Source of the DNA: Fomes fomentarius
Lineage: Eukaryota; Basidiomycota; Agaricomycetes; Polyporales; Polyporaceae
Assembly: GCA_022606135.1 (NCBI GenBank)
Contig: JABYQN010000004.1
Location: 2,108,001 to 2,172,000 of the forward strand
Direction of reading: 5' to 3'
DNA: 64,000 bases
Shown: positions 45,537 through 56,945 of the stretch, in pieces
Position numbering within the stretch: the stretch's first letter is position 1
Layout of the letters: every line of letters begins with the position of its first letter
Translations under genes and position numbers: made by a program
Notes under the pieces: generated by a model
Told to the model about the DNA's origin: nothing
Databases searched by the model: none
The model's input: only the letters and a program-made list of their open reading frames with translations

Positions 45537-46897
45537 ATGGACGCTTTGAAGGCCGAAATCGCCGTAAAACGCAAGGCGCTGGAAATTCCAGCCACCGAAG
45601 GTGCCCGTCCCACAAAGTACATACGCAGAGGCGAGCTCGACCGCCTCAAGGAAGAGCAGGAGAGAAAGGAGAGGGAAGCAAAGGAGGAGGAGCGCCGGGA
45701 GCGCGACGAACGGGAACGCGAGGTGCGCAGGCAGGCGAAGGAAGCAGCAACGGTGAGTACTACCATCTCGTTGTAATGATAAACACTAAACGCAACTCAA
45801 TTGGAGAAAGGCCAGCGGCTCCCATCGCTCTGCAACCGTGTCACCGCATCCTGAAGAGAGTACGACTAATGATGACTCGCCCGCCCCAGAGTCTACGTTC
45901 AACATCTCGAATGAGGAGACTGTTCGCCGTCTACGAGCGAAGGGTCAACCAATCCGCCTATTCGGCGAGTCGGACAAGGACAGACGGCTGCGTCTTCGCG
46001 CACTGGAGTTGATCGAGGAGAAGGACCATGAACGACATGGCGGCCAGAATGACTTCAAAAAGGCGCTAGAGGACGTGGAGAATGGCGAGCGCCTGATGAA
46101 GGACAAACAGCAGCAGGAGGCGGGACGGGATAAGGGGAAGAAGAAGGAGGGAGAGTCGATGGGCAGTGAGATTCTGGACCTAGGGCTCGTCAAGACCGAC
46201 CCGGACAAGTTGTACCCGATCATTTACTATGCGCTAAAGAGGGCGTTGAAGGAGTGGGAGCAGTGGATGGACGAACGGCCAGGTGAGTTAGTTGCGAATT
46301 TGCCACTATGCACATGTGCCTTAGTATGAAAGCAGAACATGTGAAGCGTACGCACCAGGGCAAGCTCGCCGCAGCCACACAGAGGCAGTCCGCCGAGTAC
46401 CTGAAACCACTCTTCAAACTCGTACGTGCACGGGTACGTTCTCTACTCTCCTTAGCAAACGCTGTGTCTCGTCTTACATCAGCTTGGGTAGAACCTGCCT
46501 CCGGACATGCTCGCTCGCATCGCGGAGATTGTGCACTACATGCAGAAGCGACAGTACCAGAGAGCGAACGACTCCTACCTGCGATTATCTATCGGTAATG
46601 CCCCATGGCCTATTGGAGTTACGATGGTTGGGTATGTAGTGTCCCATGCAGTAGTTGTCATCGTGCTCATGCTAGGTAACAGTATCCACGAACGTTCTGC
46701 ACGAGAGAAGATTTCGGCAGACCAGGTGGCCCATGTGTTGAATGACGAAGTCAGTCGGAAGTACATCCAGAGCCTCAAGAGGTATGCATCTCTGTCTACT
46801 ATACCCGCGCAACGTTGTTTGACTGGTACATTGCAGGATTCTGACGTTCGCACAAACAAAGTATCCTCCCGAGGACGTCACTCAGTTGATGGGGTAG
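45537..46897 (+). CDS. PRP18: Pre-mRNA splicing factor PRP18
   Basis: Second-step splicing factor that stabilises exon pairing with U5. [17 protein letters not shown] starts at 45537 and a charged coiled coil follows ([20 protein letters not shown]). The PRP4-like/SFM segment is [20 protein letters not shown] with IRLFGE. The Prp18 domain includes [60 protein letters not shown] and the signature loop [20 protein letters not shown] (the G-I junction needs the acceptor GTAACAG). It ends [19 protein letters not shown] with the stop at 46895. All hallmarks are intact, with five or six introns. Confidence 0.95.
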
Positions 46898-47889
46898 TCA
46901 TTCGGTGTGTACAGTCATTTCGTGTAATCTTCATCCAGGACCGCCTCGATTGAGGCGAGCTGTCATACGATGTATCACCATCATCTGTTATACGCAAGAC
47001 GCATCCCTAACGACAATTGTCCGGCAATTCTTGACTACTAACAAAAGAAGTTCAAGAGAAGCGTGCGTACCTGTGCAGTGTGTAACATTTTATCGTTGTG
47101 GAAACGCACATGATCACGCGCGAGTCCACGGCTATGGATAGTACGTCAATGCTCTGCTGCTGTCATCTCCATCTCACTCTGTTTTACCGAGCAGGGAACG
47201 GACCTAGAGGGAAGAAAGATGCGATTGGGGGTTTTGTATCAGTTGGACAGAATGTGATGCATAGCACATTGTGATAGTCGAGCCGAGGTTGGTTTGGGTG
47301 AGTACTGCTTTTTGCGCCGATCTCCGCCAACCTAGAATTCAAGTGGGAGGCTGTGAAGCTCTTGGCCATATCCCGGCATAGAACCGCACTGGCGGTGCAT
47401 GTGCGCTCAATGACGGGCGTTGCTTTGCTGCTGATTGAGCATGTTTCTTTGCCAGATTCAGGTTCAATGATGAGTACCTTCCTTGAAACGAAATCTCTAG
47501 TTGAATGCGCGGAGTTGTCTAGGAAATGTAGTCCTGAAACTTGTCTCCGCATCTCTGACTCCCATATTCCTATCTAGTATGCATGTTAGGGACCGCTCAA
47601 GACACGCTTATGCATAAGCAGCTATGGTCTGATCTTCGTTCCATCTGCTGCGGTTGGAGGCTATCCCCAGACAGATGCGCTGTGGACCATGGTTACATCC
47701 AATTCACTCCTTGACGGGTGCACAACTTTTCCGGTGATCACATAGAACCAATGGATTGAATAGGACTCGTTAGGTACAAAATGACGAAATGGGGGATGAG
47801 ATGAGCACACGACGTACAAATACAAAGGAAGTCCAACGTTCCTACAAGTTTCCGTCCTGTCATCTGTCCATCCCTCATCTAACAGCACA
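46898..47889. other. Intergenic, PRP18 to DUF6533 gene C
   Basis: About 1 kb marking the return to accessory DNA. A 122-codon minus-strand frame at 47184-47552 has no recognisable feature and is not called. I see no repeats or RNA genes. Confidence 0.4.
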
Positions 47890-49524
47890 ATGTCGGCCAA
47901 AGTTGATACTTCCGACGCCATCGCGGAGTACAGTTTACTGTATGTAAATCCGCCTGCTTCTCGGCGCGCGAGGTCGCTGACGATAGCCCCCCCAAGGATC
48001 ACCTCAAACTACACCGGATATGCCGTCCTAGGCAGGTCTCCCGATGTCGCTATCGTCTTGGCATATTGACAGTATTGTGTAGTCCTTCTGCTGTATGAAT
48101 ACCTCATCACAATCAGTGCGGAAGTAGATCTGTTTTGGAGGAGAAAATGGACCGGCGCATCCGTCTTGTTCTTTCTGAACAGATACGTTTCACTTCTGTA
48201 CTTTCTCTTTAACACCACCGATATCTTTGGGACCTCACAACTTGCAGTATGTCCGTCTCCTTAAATGGCATTCCACGTATTGCTGACGGGACACAAGACG
48301 TACGCTTTATCCCAAACATGCCGCGTGCGAGAGGCTCAGGTAGTTCTTGTCTAGGTGTCGCGCATCCATGAAGATGATTGTGGTGTTAAATCTAATCTTA
48401 TATGTCGTATGGGCTGGTGAGCATATCATGCTCTTCGGGATTTCACTGGAGTGAAGACTGTCGTTAGGCTTCTCTGGACTACGTATCTACTCATTGAGCC
48501 GAAACCGTGCCATTTCTAGCTTCATCTTCCTCCTGTCTATGATTTCGGTGGGTGTGAATGCTGTACGTTGTGTATGATATTCGTTATCGCCCATGTATCG
48601 TCTAACGAGATTATGGAACAGACCCAGTTATGGCTTGCTGATGGGATTGTGATCCCAGGAATAGGATGCACTCAAAATGACTCAATCAGTGTCCGAGTGG
48701 CCATTGCGTGAGTGTTATAGGCCGTTCAGTCTAGTTACGATACTGACTTGAAGTCTTGCTGCGTAGATGTGAGCCTCGAGGAGCACGATAAAAGGCTGTC
48801 ACTGATATTTCCCTATTCAGTCACGATCACCTCCCGCTCATCCCTCATCTTGGCGGACACACTTCTCATCGCCGTAACATGGTTCGTTTTGTATCGGCAG
48901 AGGGTATCGGTACTCGGAACGTACTCTCTGTCATACATCTTTGTGCGAGATGGTGAGTAACGGGGAAACAGGTGCATACACACCGTGTCGAAACTGACCC
49001 ATTGGCTGTAGGCACCGTATATTACTTGTAGGACTTCATAGTATCATCACTCGATGTTGATGTGGATGCGCTTTGCAGATGCCTCTCGATACTCAACATT
49101 CTACATGTCACTTTCACCCTCCTCTCGGCGAGTGCATTCATCGCTAGAGATTGCTCACTCAGCTGACCACAGTCGTTGTATACTAGGTTGCGACTCCGGC
49201 AGCTCTCAACATCAGCGATGTGACCGAGTTGACGGACCCGTGCGTAATGCATCATGTATGGTGATGGTATTGAGCAGACGACTCATTTGTAGTATAATTC
49301 ACAGGTTAACGAGTGTGATGATGGCACGCTTCATGCTCAACCTTCAAGAAGCGCACAATAGGACCCTCCGCATCGGATCGCATGCGGACACGCAGAATTC
49401 CAGCTTCTGGCGTAACAGCTCGGTTATCTTCGACCGCGTCATAGGCTCCCTGGGGTCGTCCGTCATTGACGACACACGCGCACTAGGCGGTGAAGATGAT
49501 CCCAATCGGGCAACTCAGCCCTAG
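47890..49524 (+). CDS. DUF6533 multi-pass membrane protein, gene C
   Basis: Start MSAKVDTSDAIAEYSLL (ATG 47890, GTATGT donor). Exon 2 gives ITSNYTGYAVL and joins VLLLYEYLITISAEVDLFWR, then RKWTGASVLFFLNRYVSLLY, the DUF6533 signature. This junction needs a GC donor (intron 48032-48082). Later exons give LRIYSLSRNR, GIGCTQNDSISVRVAI, VTITSRSSLILADTLLIAVT, YSLSYIFVRDG and LNILHVTFTLLS. The C-terminal block is SVMMARFMLNLQEAHNRTLR, FWRNSSVIFDRVIGSLGSSV and IDDTR, with the stop at 49522. It looks intact. Function unknown. Confidence 0.78.
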
Positions 49525-50390
49525 GCTACAAAGCATAAAAGTTGAATGAGGTTTTTTGTGCCGATGAGATGGATGCAAGGTACGCACACATGCACATGCA
49601 TCGATCGCTGAGGTCGGAAGCGCTGGATGAACGGTGCTTTGCGTAGTGAAGAGGTGTGACGGCATCAGGAGGCTGCAGTCGGAATGTTATGCCACAACGA
49701 TGACAATTCCGCGCTTTGAACTGAGATATCTACGACGTGGTGCCCTCGTATCCTTACTGAAGACTACACTAAACAGGTTATACACAGGCGCGTTTACTGG
49801 CGCGCCAGGGCTCCTGTCCTTCCGATGCAACGGAGGAGAACCGGCGCTCAGGAAATTAGTGGCAGTGCGAAGAACACATCACTCTTCCATCGGAAGTGAT
49901 AAGTTAGGTCGCGAGTGTAGTTAACGGCGACCATGTATGTTATTTGGGGACTAGAGAACATCGTGCTCAACCTTGCGCGTTGTCAAAGACAAGCACAGAG
50001 CGCGACTACTAGCTTTAGTAGAAGCTACGGCTGTGAAGTGTGCACTGTGGTACATCTAGCAAGCTTTGTTCCTCCAGTTTTTCGCAACTTGATAAAGCTC
50101 GCACCGATCATGCAGGCAAAGTGCATTGTCGCCGAGCGCGCTCCGCGTTGGCTAATATAGTTGCGCCCCGGAAGGAACGGCCTCCATCCCCGAGCTCGAG
50201 AACACGATCATAAGACCGGTGAACAAAGGCTCCTATCAGCGCCAACTCACACCGACCCAGCCCCGTCGTATCACCGCAGAGAATTATAACTAATCATCGC
50301 CGACCATGATCTCCCCGATCCCCTTGCGTGTCCCCCACAGTTCGTCCAACCACTTTTTCATTCCCACACTGATCTGGCACGCTGTCGTCG
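49525..50390. other. Intergenic, DUF6533 genes C to D
   Basis: 866 bp between tandem paralogues. No exon, repeat or RNA gene could be supported. Confidence 0.4.
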
Positions 50391-52157
50391 ATGTCGGGAC
50401 CACACGGCAACGCTTCCATCATTGCGGAGTACTACTCGTTGTGAGCAATGTGATATTCACTCAGTGAGCGGGGTGAACTCGCTAACCACAGCCCCATCGA
50501 AGAGCTACTCATAATTACGTCCAGTATGCAACGATCAGTGAGTATACAGGCATCCTATCGTTGTGAACCCTGTTGAACTCACAAGCATGCCTAGCGTTAC
50601 TCCTGTATGAATATGCCATCACGCTTCCGGCAGAAGTGAATCTGTTCTGGAGGAGAAGATGGACGGGCGCATCTATCTTGTTCCTATTGAACAGATACGT
50701 TTCAATCTTGTTCTATATTCCCGCGCAGACAAACCAATTCGGGACATCAACAGCGGCAGTGGGTCCATTCCATTCCCTTTGAATCCAGTTCCTGGCTGAC
50801 GGGACGTCAGACGTACATCTCTATTGCGTCCTTCTTGCCGTGCAAGCCGTGCTCAGATATATTTCCATGGCAGGTGTCGCATATTGACGAAAGCAACTGA
50901 AGCTCTGAATGTGGTTTTGTTGACAACACTAGCCAGTCAGTGACATGATGTCTGGGACAGTTGAACAACCGAGTGATGATGTGTATAGTCTTCCCTGCAC
51001 TGCGTGCTTACGCACTGACTCGAAGCCGCACGGTTTACTCTCTGATATTCTGCCTCTCTATGGTACGAACTGGAATAAATGCCGTAAGCTGCTCATGCAC
51101 CCATCACCATGCACAGAGCACTGATGAAGAAGTAAGACAGACTCAACTGGAGAACACTGCGGGTATCGTTGTACCAGGAATAGGATGCGTCCCGACGAAC
51201 TCAGTTAGCGTCCGGACCAACATTGCGTGAGTGTTCAGCCGACTGCCTCGCTTACAACCCTGGCTATGAATGCTGAGTGGCCGCTACAGATGCAAGTCTA
51301 TGTCTAACACGGTTCCAAGCTGTCACTAAATGGGCTGATTCCGCAGTTACGATCGCGTCCCGATTATCGCTCATCATTGCAGACACCCTCCTTATCGTCA
51401 TTACGTGGTGCACGTTGTACAGGCGGAGAGTGTTGTCCAACAAACAATCTCTCACATACATCGTTGTGCGAGATGGTGAGCATCCATACACTACCTGAAT
51501 GTTATGGCTGCGGTATAACTCATTGGCTATGATAGGCACCATTTACTTCATGCAAGTCTCACCACGAATTCGCATGCCCACGATACTTACGGAGGAATGC
51601 TTCACAGATGCCTAGTGTTGTTCTACACTTCACATCTCGTTCTTACACTCCTCCGATCGGTGAGCCTCGCAGACATGGTCATGGCTCGCCCGCACTGATC
51701 ACGCTGTGGCGACCCTTCGGGCAGATTGGGAATGTCACGATTGCGGAACCTGTGAGCGCTATCGCAGTCTTCACCGAACCGTGCGTAACGTACTACTGAT
51801 TCCTCCAGGGTGGAAGCTTATAAGATTGTCTTGTACAGGTTGACTTCTATCTTCATTTCGCGGTTCATGATAAATCTACAAGCAGTCAACAGCAGGAACA
51901 TGCATCTCGGCCTCCGGTCGGGCCACGCGAACACACAAAGCCAGAGTCTTGAGCAGAACAGCTCACTCGTCTTCGACCGTATCATCGGCTCACTGGGATC
52001 GTCCGGTTTTGACAGGAGATGGCCGAGGGATGAAGATCAATCTGATTGGGGAACTCAGTCGTTTCAAGGGAGCGAGAGCACCAGAGTTGAAGGAGAGCAT
52101 GATGCGGCAGTGCGGCTTCATGAGATACACGAAGGCCGGAGACAGGAGTGCTTATGA
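50391..52157 (+). CDS. DUF6533 multi-pass membrane protein, gene D
   Basis: Start MSGPHGNASIIAEYYSL (ATG 50391). An exon beginning after CGAAG gives ATHNYVQYATI and joins LLLYEYAITLPAEVNLFWRR, then RWTGASILFLLNRYVSILFY (50600-50720). Later exons give LRAYALTRSRTVYSLIFCLS, GIGCVPTNSVSVRTNIA, TIASRLSLIIADTLLIVITW, TLYRRRVLSNKQSLTYIVVR, and SIFISRFMINLQAVNSRNMH with FDRIIGSLGSS. After that the frame departs from gene C: where C reads VIDDTRALGGED, D reads GFDRRWPRDEDQ and runs about 35 residues longer. It is the closest paralogue of C and likely arose from it in tandem. Confidence 0.75.
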
Positions 52158-53174
52158 GATACACTCGCTGCACTGTACGAATCCGATTCGTTTCAACATG
52201 TACACGTTATGCCAGCCCTTCACAGTACTGAAGGGCCTTGCCTCGTACCATTGTCTCTGATTTGCTTTTGCTTACCTGGGATGGCGCCAGGGCTTGAGTT
52301 GTTGCGTGACAGGTGGCCTGATTGATATTTAGAACGTTGACGTTGTATCTCCGTTGTGGAGAGCAGGAGATCAAGAGAAGTGCAGTGACAAGGTCAAACC
52401 TTCGAAGCGATGTTGAACGAAAAACGAAGGGACAGGCTGGTTGTGGAGCTGCAACAACTCTGTGATACTCTGATGCACTGGGGACGGGTATGGGCAGCGT
52501 AGAGGATGGTTGATATGAGTGTCGACGAGACGACGCTATGATGTACTACTAGGTGGTTAGTTGACACTGGCACCGGTCGCTCGGATTGGACAGCTATGTA
52601 GTATGAGTGCGCAAACTGTGCTGAAGGGATGTAGTTAGTGGTGCCGACGTGTGCCATGTTGTGCGCTGGGCCCGTAGGTCGGTGATGTACGACCTGTACT
52701 TACCCTGCCGTTGTGACTCGCACCCGACCACCGTGTGAGAGTACATGCAGACTCAGTAGACTGCGGGCCTATCTTACGATATCCGTGGGATCAGTGCGGA
52801 CGGTCGTGGGAAAGCGGTGAGATGGACGCCCTATCCTCCTCGATCCCCTTTGCTTGAGTTCGTACTGTATTTGAAGAGAGAGAAAGTTGGGAGGGGTCGG
52901 GGCAAAAATGCGACGTTGAGAACAAATGAGAAGATGTTGATTGAGCTGGTGAAAGGGGCTGGTGTTAACCTCACGGGCTAAGCGAGGCAGAAAGGGCGCG
53001 GAGAGAGCCGAGCCACCGCAGATTCCGAGGCTGTAAGCGTGTGGTAAGCTCGGGTCGTCTTCGCTTTGTCACTCACCTCCACCTCCACCTCCACATCGCC
53101 GACGAATATCCCACAGCAGCGCAGGCGCTCCTCTTCTGCCCTATCCATATTTATTCCTCACCCCCCTGCCTCCC
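52158..53174. other. Intergenic, DUF6533 gene D to copper ATPase
   Basis: About 1 kb containing the CCC2 promoter. No copper-responsive element can be named with confidence, and I see no exon or repeat. Confidence 0.4.
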
Positions 53175-56100
53175 ATGCTTCCTAGGTCTCCAATCACCCC
53201 GGTCATGGCCGGTCTCTCTGCCGCCTTCAACATCCTTCGAGCCCCCACACACCACCTACTGGCAAACTAGGCCTCCCAAGTGCGGAAGACGAGCCGTTAG
53301 TGTCTGCAGATGGCCTCCAAGCTGATAAGTGCGAGTTGAGGATAGAGGGCATGACTTGTAGCGCCTGCGTAGAGGTCCGTCGACACCCAGCTTCCCCGAT
53401 CATCAATCACCCATGCTCACCTTTGCGTCCCCATAGTCAATAGAAGGCATGCTCAGGACACAACCAGGCATCTATTCCATCAAAGTCGCGTTGCTCGCAG
53501 AGCGCGGTGTCGTTGAGTACGACCCCAACGTTTGGGAACCAGACAAGATCATCAGTGTGAGTCTCATGTCTCGCTCTCCAACCTCCCACCCCTGCTCTCT
53601 CTATCTCTTGCCGCACTCTCTCCGCAAGCCTTCAGAGGCAGAGCATCCCTTGACGACTCGTCCGGTGTACGACTGCGTATGCCGGTGCGCGTATCGCCGC
53701 CCTATCCTACGCGCGTATTACATGACATGACATGACATGTCCCGCCTTCCTCCGAGAACGCGCCTTGTAATCCATGTTCATCTTCCTTAGTCATTGGGCA
53801 TCTGGGCGGGCCCCACTATTATGACTTACACATCGAACACGGTGATCCGACAATTTGTCGTACTCGGGTTCGTGACTAGGTGCTCCAGCATCAGTGTTCT
53901 GTCAGTGGGTTTTGACAATCTAGTCCGTGTGCAGATTAAATCATCTCGTCCTGTGCATGCATGTCACTAAGTAATGTTCAAACGTGCCATTGACCGCTTC
54001 TATTGCTCTTGCTCGTCGCTGACAGCTCTTACAGGAAATATCCGATATAGGTTTTGACGCCACACTCATCCCGCCATCCCGTTCGGATACCATCTCTTTG
54101 CGCATTTATGGCATGACATGCTCCGCATGTACCTCCACTGTCGAGAGCGAGCTGGGAGCCATGCCCGGTGTCTCCGCTGTCTCCGTCTCATTGACTACCG
54201 AGCTCTGTCAAGTAACCTTTGATCGCTCAATGGTCGGCCCACGAGAACTAGTCGAGCGAATAGAGGACATGGGCTTCGACGCGATGGTTTCGGACCAGGA
54301 GGACTCTACACAATTGCGCTCTCTCGCCCGCACGAAGGAAATCCAGGAGTGGCTGTCCCGCTTGAAATGGAGTCTCGTTTTCGCTATTCCCGTTTTCTTC
54401 GTCACTATGGTCGCAAAGAAGATTCCATTCCTAGCGCCTATTGTCGAACATCAATTATGCCCCGGTCTCTACGTCGGAGATATACTTGCACTTTTACTTT
54501 CCACGCCGGCTATGTTTTGGGTAGGGCAGCGATTCTTCAGAAACGCCTACAAGTCACTCAAACATGGCAGCGCCACTATGGACGTGCTCATCTGTCTCGG
54601 TTCCTCCGCGGCATACTTTTACTCCATCGCCACAATGTTCTACATGGTCTTCAACAAGCTGGACTATCACCCCATGGTCTTCTTCGACACCAGTACTATG
54701 CTCATCATGTTCGTCTCCCTTGGACGCTATCTTGAGAATCGTGCCAAGGGCAAGACCAGTGCCGCTTTAACCGATCTTATGGCCCTTGCTCCCTCCATGG
54801 CCACAATCTACACCGATGCCCCGGCGTGCACGCAGGAAAAGAAGATCCCCACGGAGTTGCTGCAAGTTGGCGACACGGTCAAACTTGTGCCCGGAGAGAA
54901 GATTCCTGCCGATGGCACCGTCCTACGCGGTACGTCCACTGTGGACGAAAGCGCAGTCACTGGAGAGCCCGTCCCTGTGCTGAAACAGCCGGGAGATGGC
55001 GTCATTGGCGGCACACTTAACGGACTGGGTACATTCGACATGACCGTGACGCGGGCGGGCAAGGACACGGCGCTCGCGCAGATCGTTAAGCTCGTTGAAG
55101 AGGCGCAAACGTCCAAGGCCCCGATTCAGGCGTTCACGGATAAGGTTGCGGGCTACTTCGTGCCGACCGTCATCACGCTCTCCCTCCTCACTTTCATCGT
55201 CTGGATGATCGTCTCGCATAACCTCAGCGACAACGAGCTACCTGCGCTCTTCCGCATGCACGGAGCGTCGAAACTCGCGATCTGTCTCCAGTTGTGCATC
55301 TCCGTCGTCGTCGTCGCGTGCCCGTGTGCCCTTGGCCTGAGCACGCCCACGGCGATCATGGTCGGGACAGGTATGGGCGCGAAGAATGGTATCCTCATCA
55401 AGGGCGGGAGGGCGCTCGACACGAGTCGGCACATCAAGCGGATCGTGCTTGACAAGACGGGTACCGTCACCCAGGGCAAGATGACTGTCGCGGCGACCGC
55501 CTGGGCACCCTCGAGCGACCACAGTGACTTACCCTCCGTGATTGGGTCCCTCGAGGAGGCACCGCTGACGACGAAGGTCCTGGCTAACGTCACGCGTGCG
55601 GACGTTATCGCTATGGTCGCGGCTACTGAGGCGCGTTCCGAGCATCCGCTCGCGAAGGCAGTCGCAGTCTACGGCAAGGAGCTGCTGAACAAGTCCATGG
55701 TCGCTATCCCCGAGGTTACGATCGACAACTTCGAGAGTGTTACGGGTGCCGGTGTCAAGGCGCTGATCAACCTTCCCGCGGGCAAGGGCACGTACACTAT
55801 CTACGTGGGGAACTCGCAGTTCAGCCTTCAGTCGGCGGATGCGCAGCTCCCGTCTGTCCTCCAGGCGTTCGTGTCGGAGTCGGAGACGCAGGGCCGCACA
55901 ACGATTTTTGTCGCAATCTCGGGACCTTCTGGGAAGCCTGTCCAGGTCCTCGCCATCGCGCTCTCTGATGCACCCCGGCCCTCCTCCGTGTACGCTATCC
56001 GGGCGTTGCAGGATATGGGTGTGGAGGTGCATATGCTGACTGGAGATGCGAGGGGTACGGCTTTGGCAGTCGCGACGCAGGTTGGGATCAAGCCTGAGAA

Positions 56101-56745
56101 TGTCATGGCGAGTATGAGTCCAAAGGGCAAGGCGTCGGTCATAACCGAGCTCATGGAGAAGCATGGCGGAGGTGTGGCCATGGTACGTCCCTACTGCATG
56201 TCATATATCCTCAGTTGCTCATGTCGATCTTGCAGGTCGGCGACGGTATCAACGACTCACCATCGCTCGTGGCTGCGTCTGTCGGCATCGCACTCTCGTC
56301 TGGTACCTCGGTCGCGATCGAAGCAGCAGACATTGTCCTCATGCGCTCCGACCTGCTCGACGTCGTCGCCGCGCTGCACCTATCGCGCGCTATCTTTGGC
56401 ACGATCCGCCGGAACCTCCTCTGGGCGTGCCTGTACAACGTCATGGGCATCCCGCTTGCCATGGGCTGCTTCCTGCCGCTCGGCGTGACCTTGCCCCCGA
56501 TGGGTGCCGCAGCGGCGATGGCGTTATCGTCGGTGAGCGTCGTGACGAGCTCGCTGCTCCTCAAGTGGTGGGTCCGCCCTCAGTCGAGCTTGATGCCTGG
56601 TGAGGTTGTGGTGAGGGAGACGGTCTTTGATCATTTGAGGAATGCAGTCGGAGATGCCTGGGAAGGCGTGAAGGGAGTTGTGAGGGGAAGGAGAGATGTT
56701 TCTGGCTACAGCCAATTGCCCGTGGAGATGAGCGAGACGGCATGA
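53175..56745 (+). CDS. Copper-transporting P1B-type ATPase (Ccc2/ATP7 family)
   Basis: Pumps Cu+ into the late Golgi to load multicopper oxidases. The start is ATG 53175 or 53205 (same frame); a 57-bp intron (53212-53268) is needed to join MAG to LPSAEDEPLVSA. Two heavy-metal domains follow: RIEGMTCSACVE, split by an intron, and IYGMTCSACTSTVESELGAM. Then come TM helices, TVDESAVTGEPVPVLKQP (actuator), VACPCALGLSTPTAIMVGTG (CPC at 55319-55327), VLDKTGTVTQGK (phosphorylated Asp at 55451), RSEHPLAKAVA, HMLTGDARG and GDGINDSPSLVAASVGIAL, ending YSQLPVEMSETA. The intron after the first domain (53556 to about 54025) is unusually long, about 470 bp, with a CATGA tandem run near 53720. Confidence 0.95.
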
Positions 56746-56945
56746 GGAGAATGTTCTGATGAGCTTGGACGTGGTTTCGGCCGTTCGTTACTTATCTTGA
56801 TATCGTATTTATCCGCTTCGTATGCTGGTGTTAATCGCTCTCTGCTCAGCTGCTGTACTTCTTGTATATCTACTACGACTCTGCTACATACATGGGATGG
56901 AGATGCAGTCGGAGAAAGTAAGTCAGGAAGAATAGTTCGGGCGTA

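Noticed and set aside
53715..53740. CATGA tandem run as a satellite or CRISPR-like repeat
   Set aside because: Only about four short units with no spacers, inside an intron; it is a simple microsatellite.
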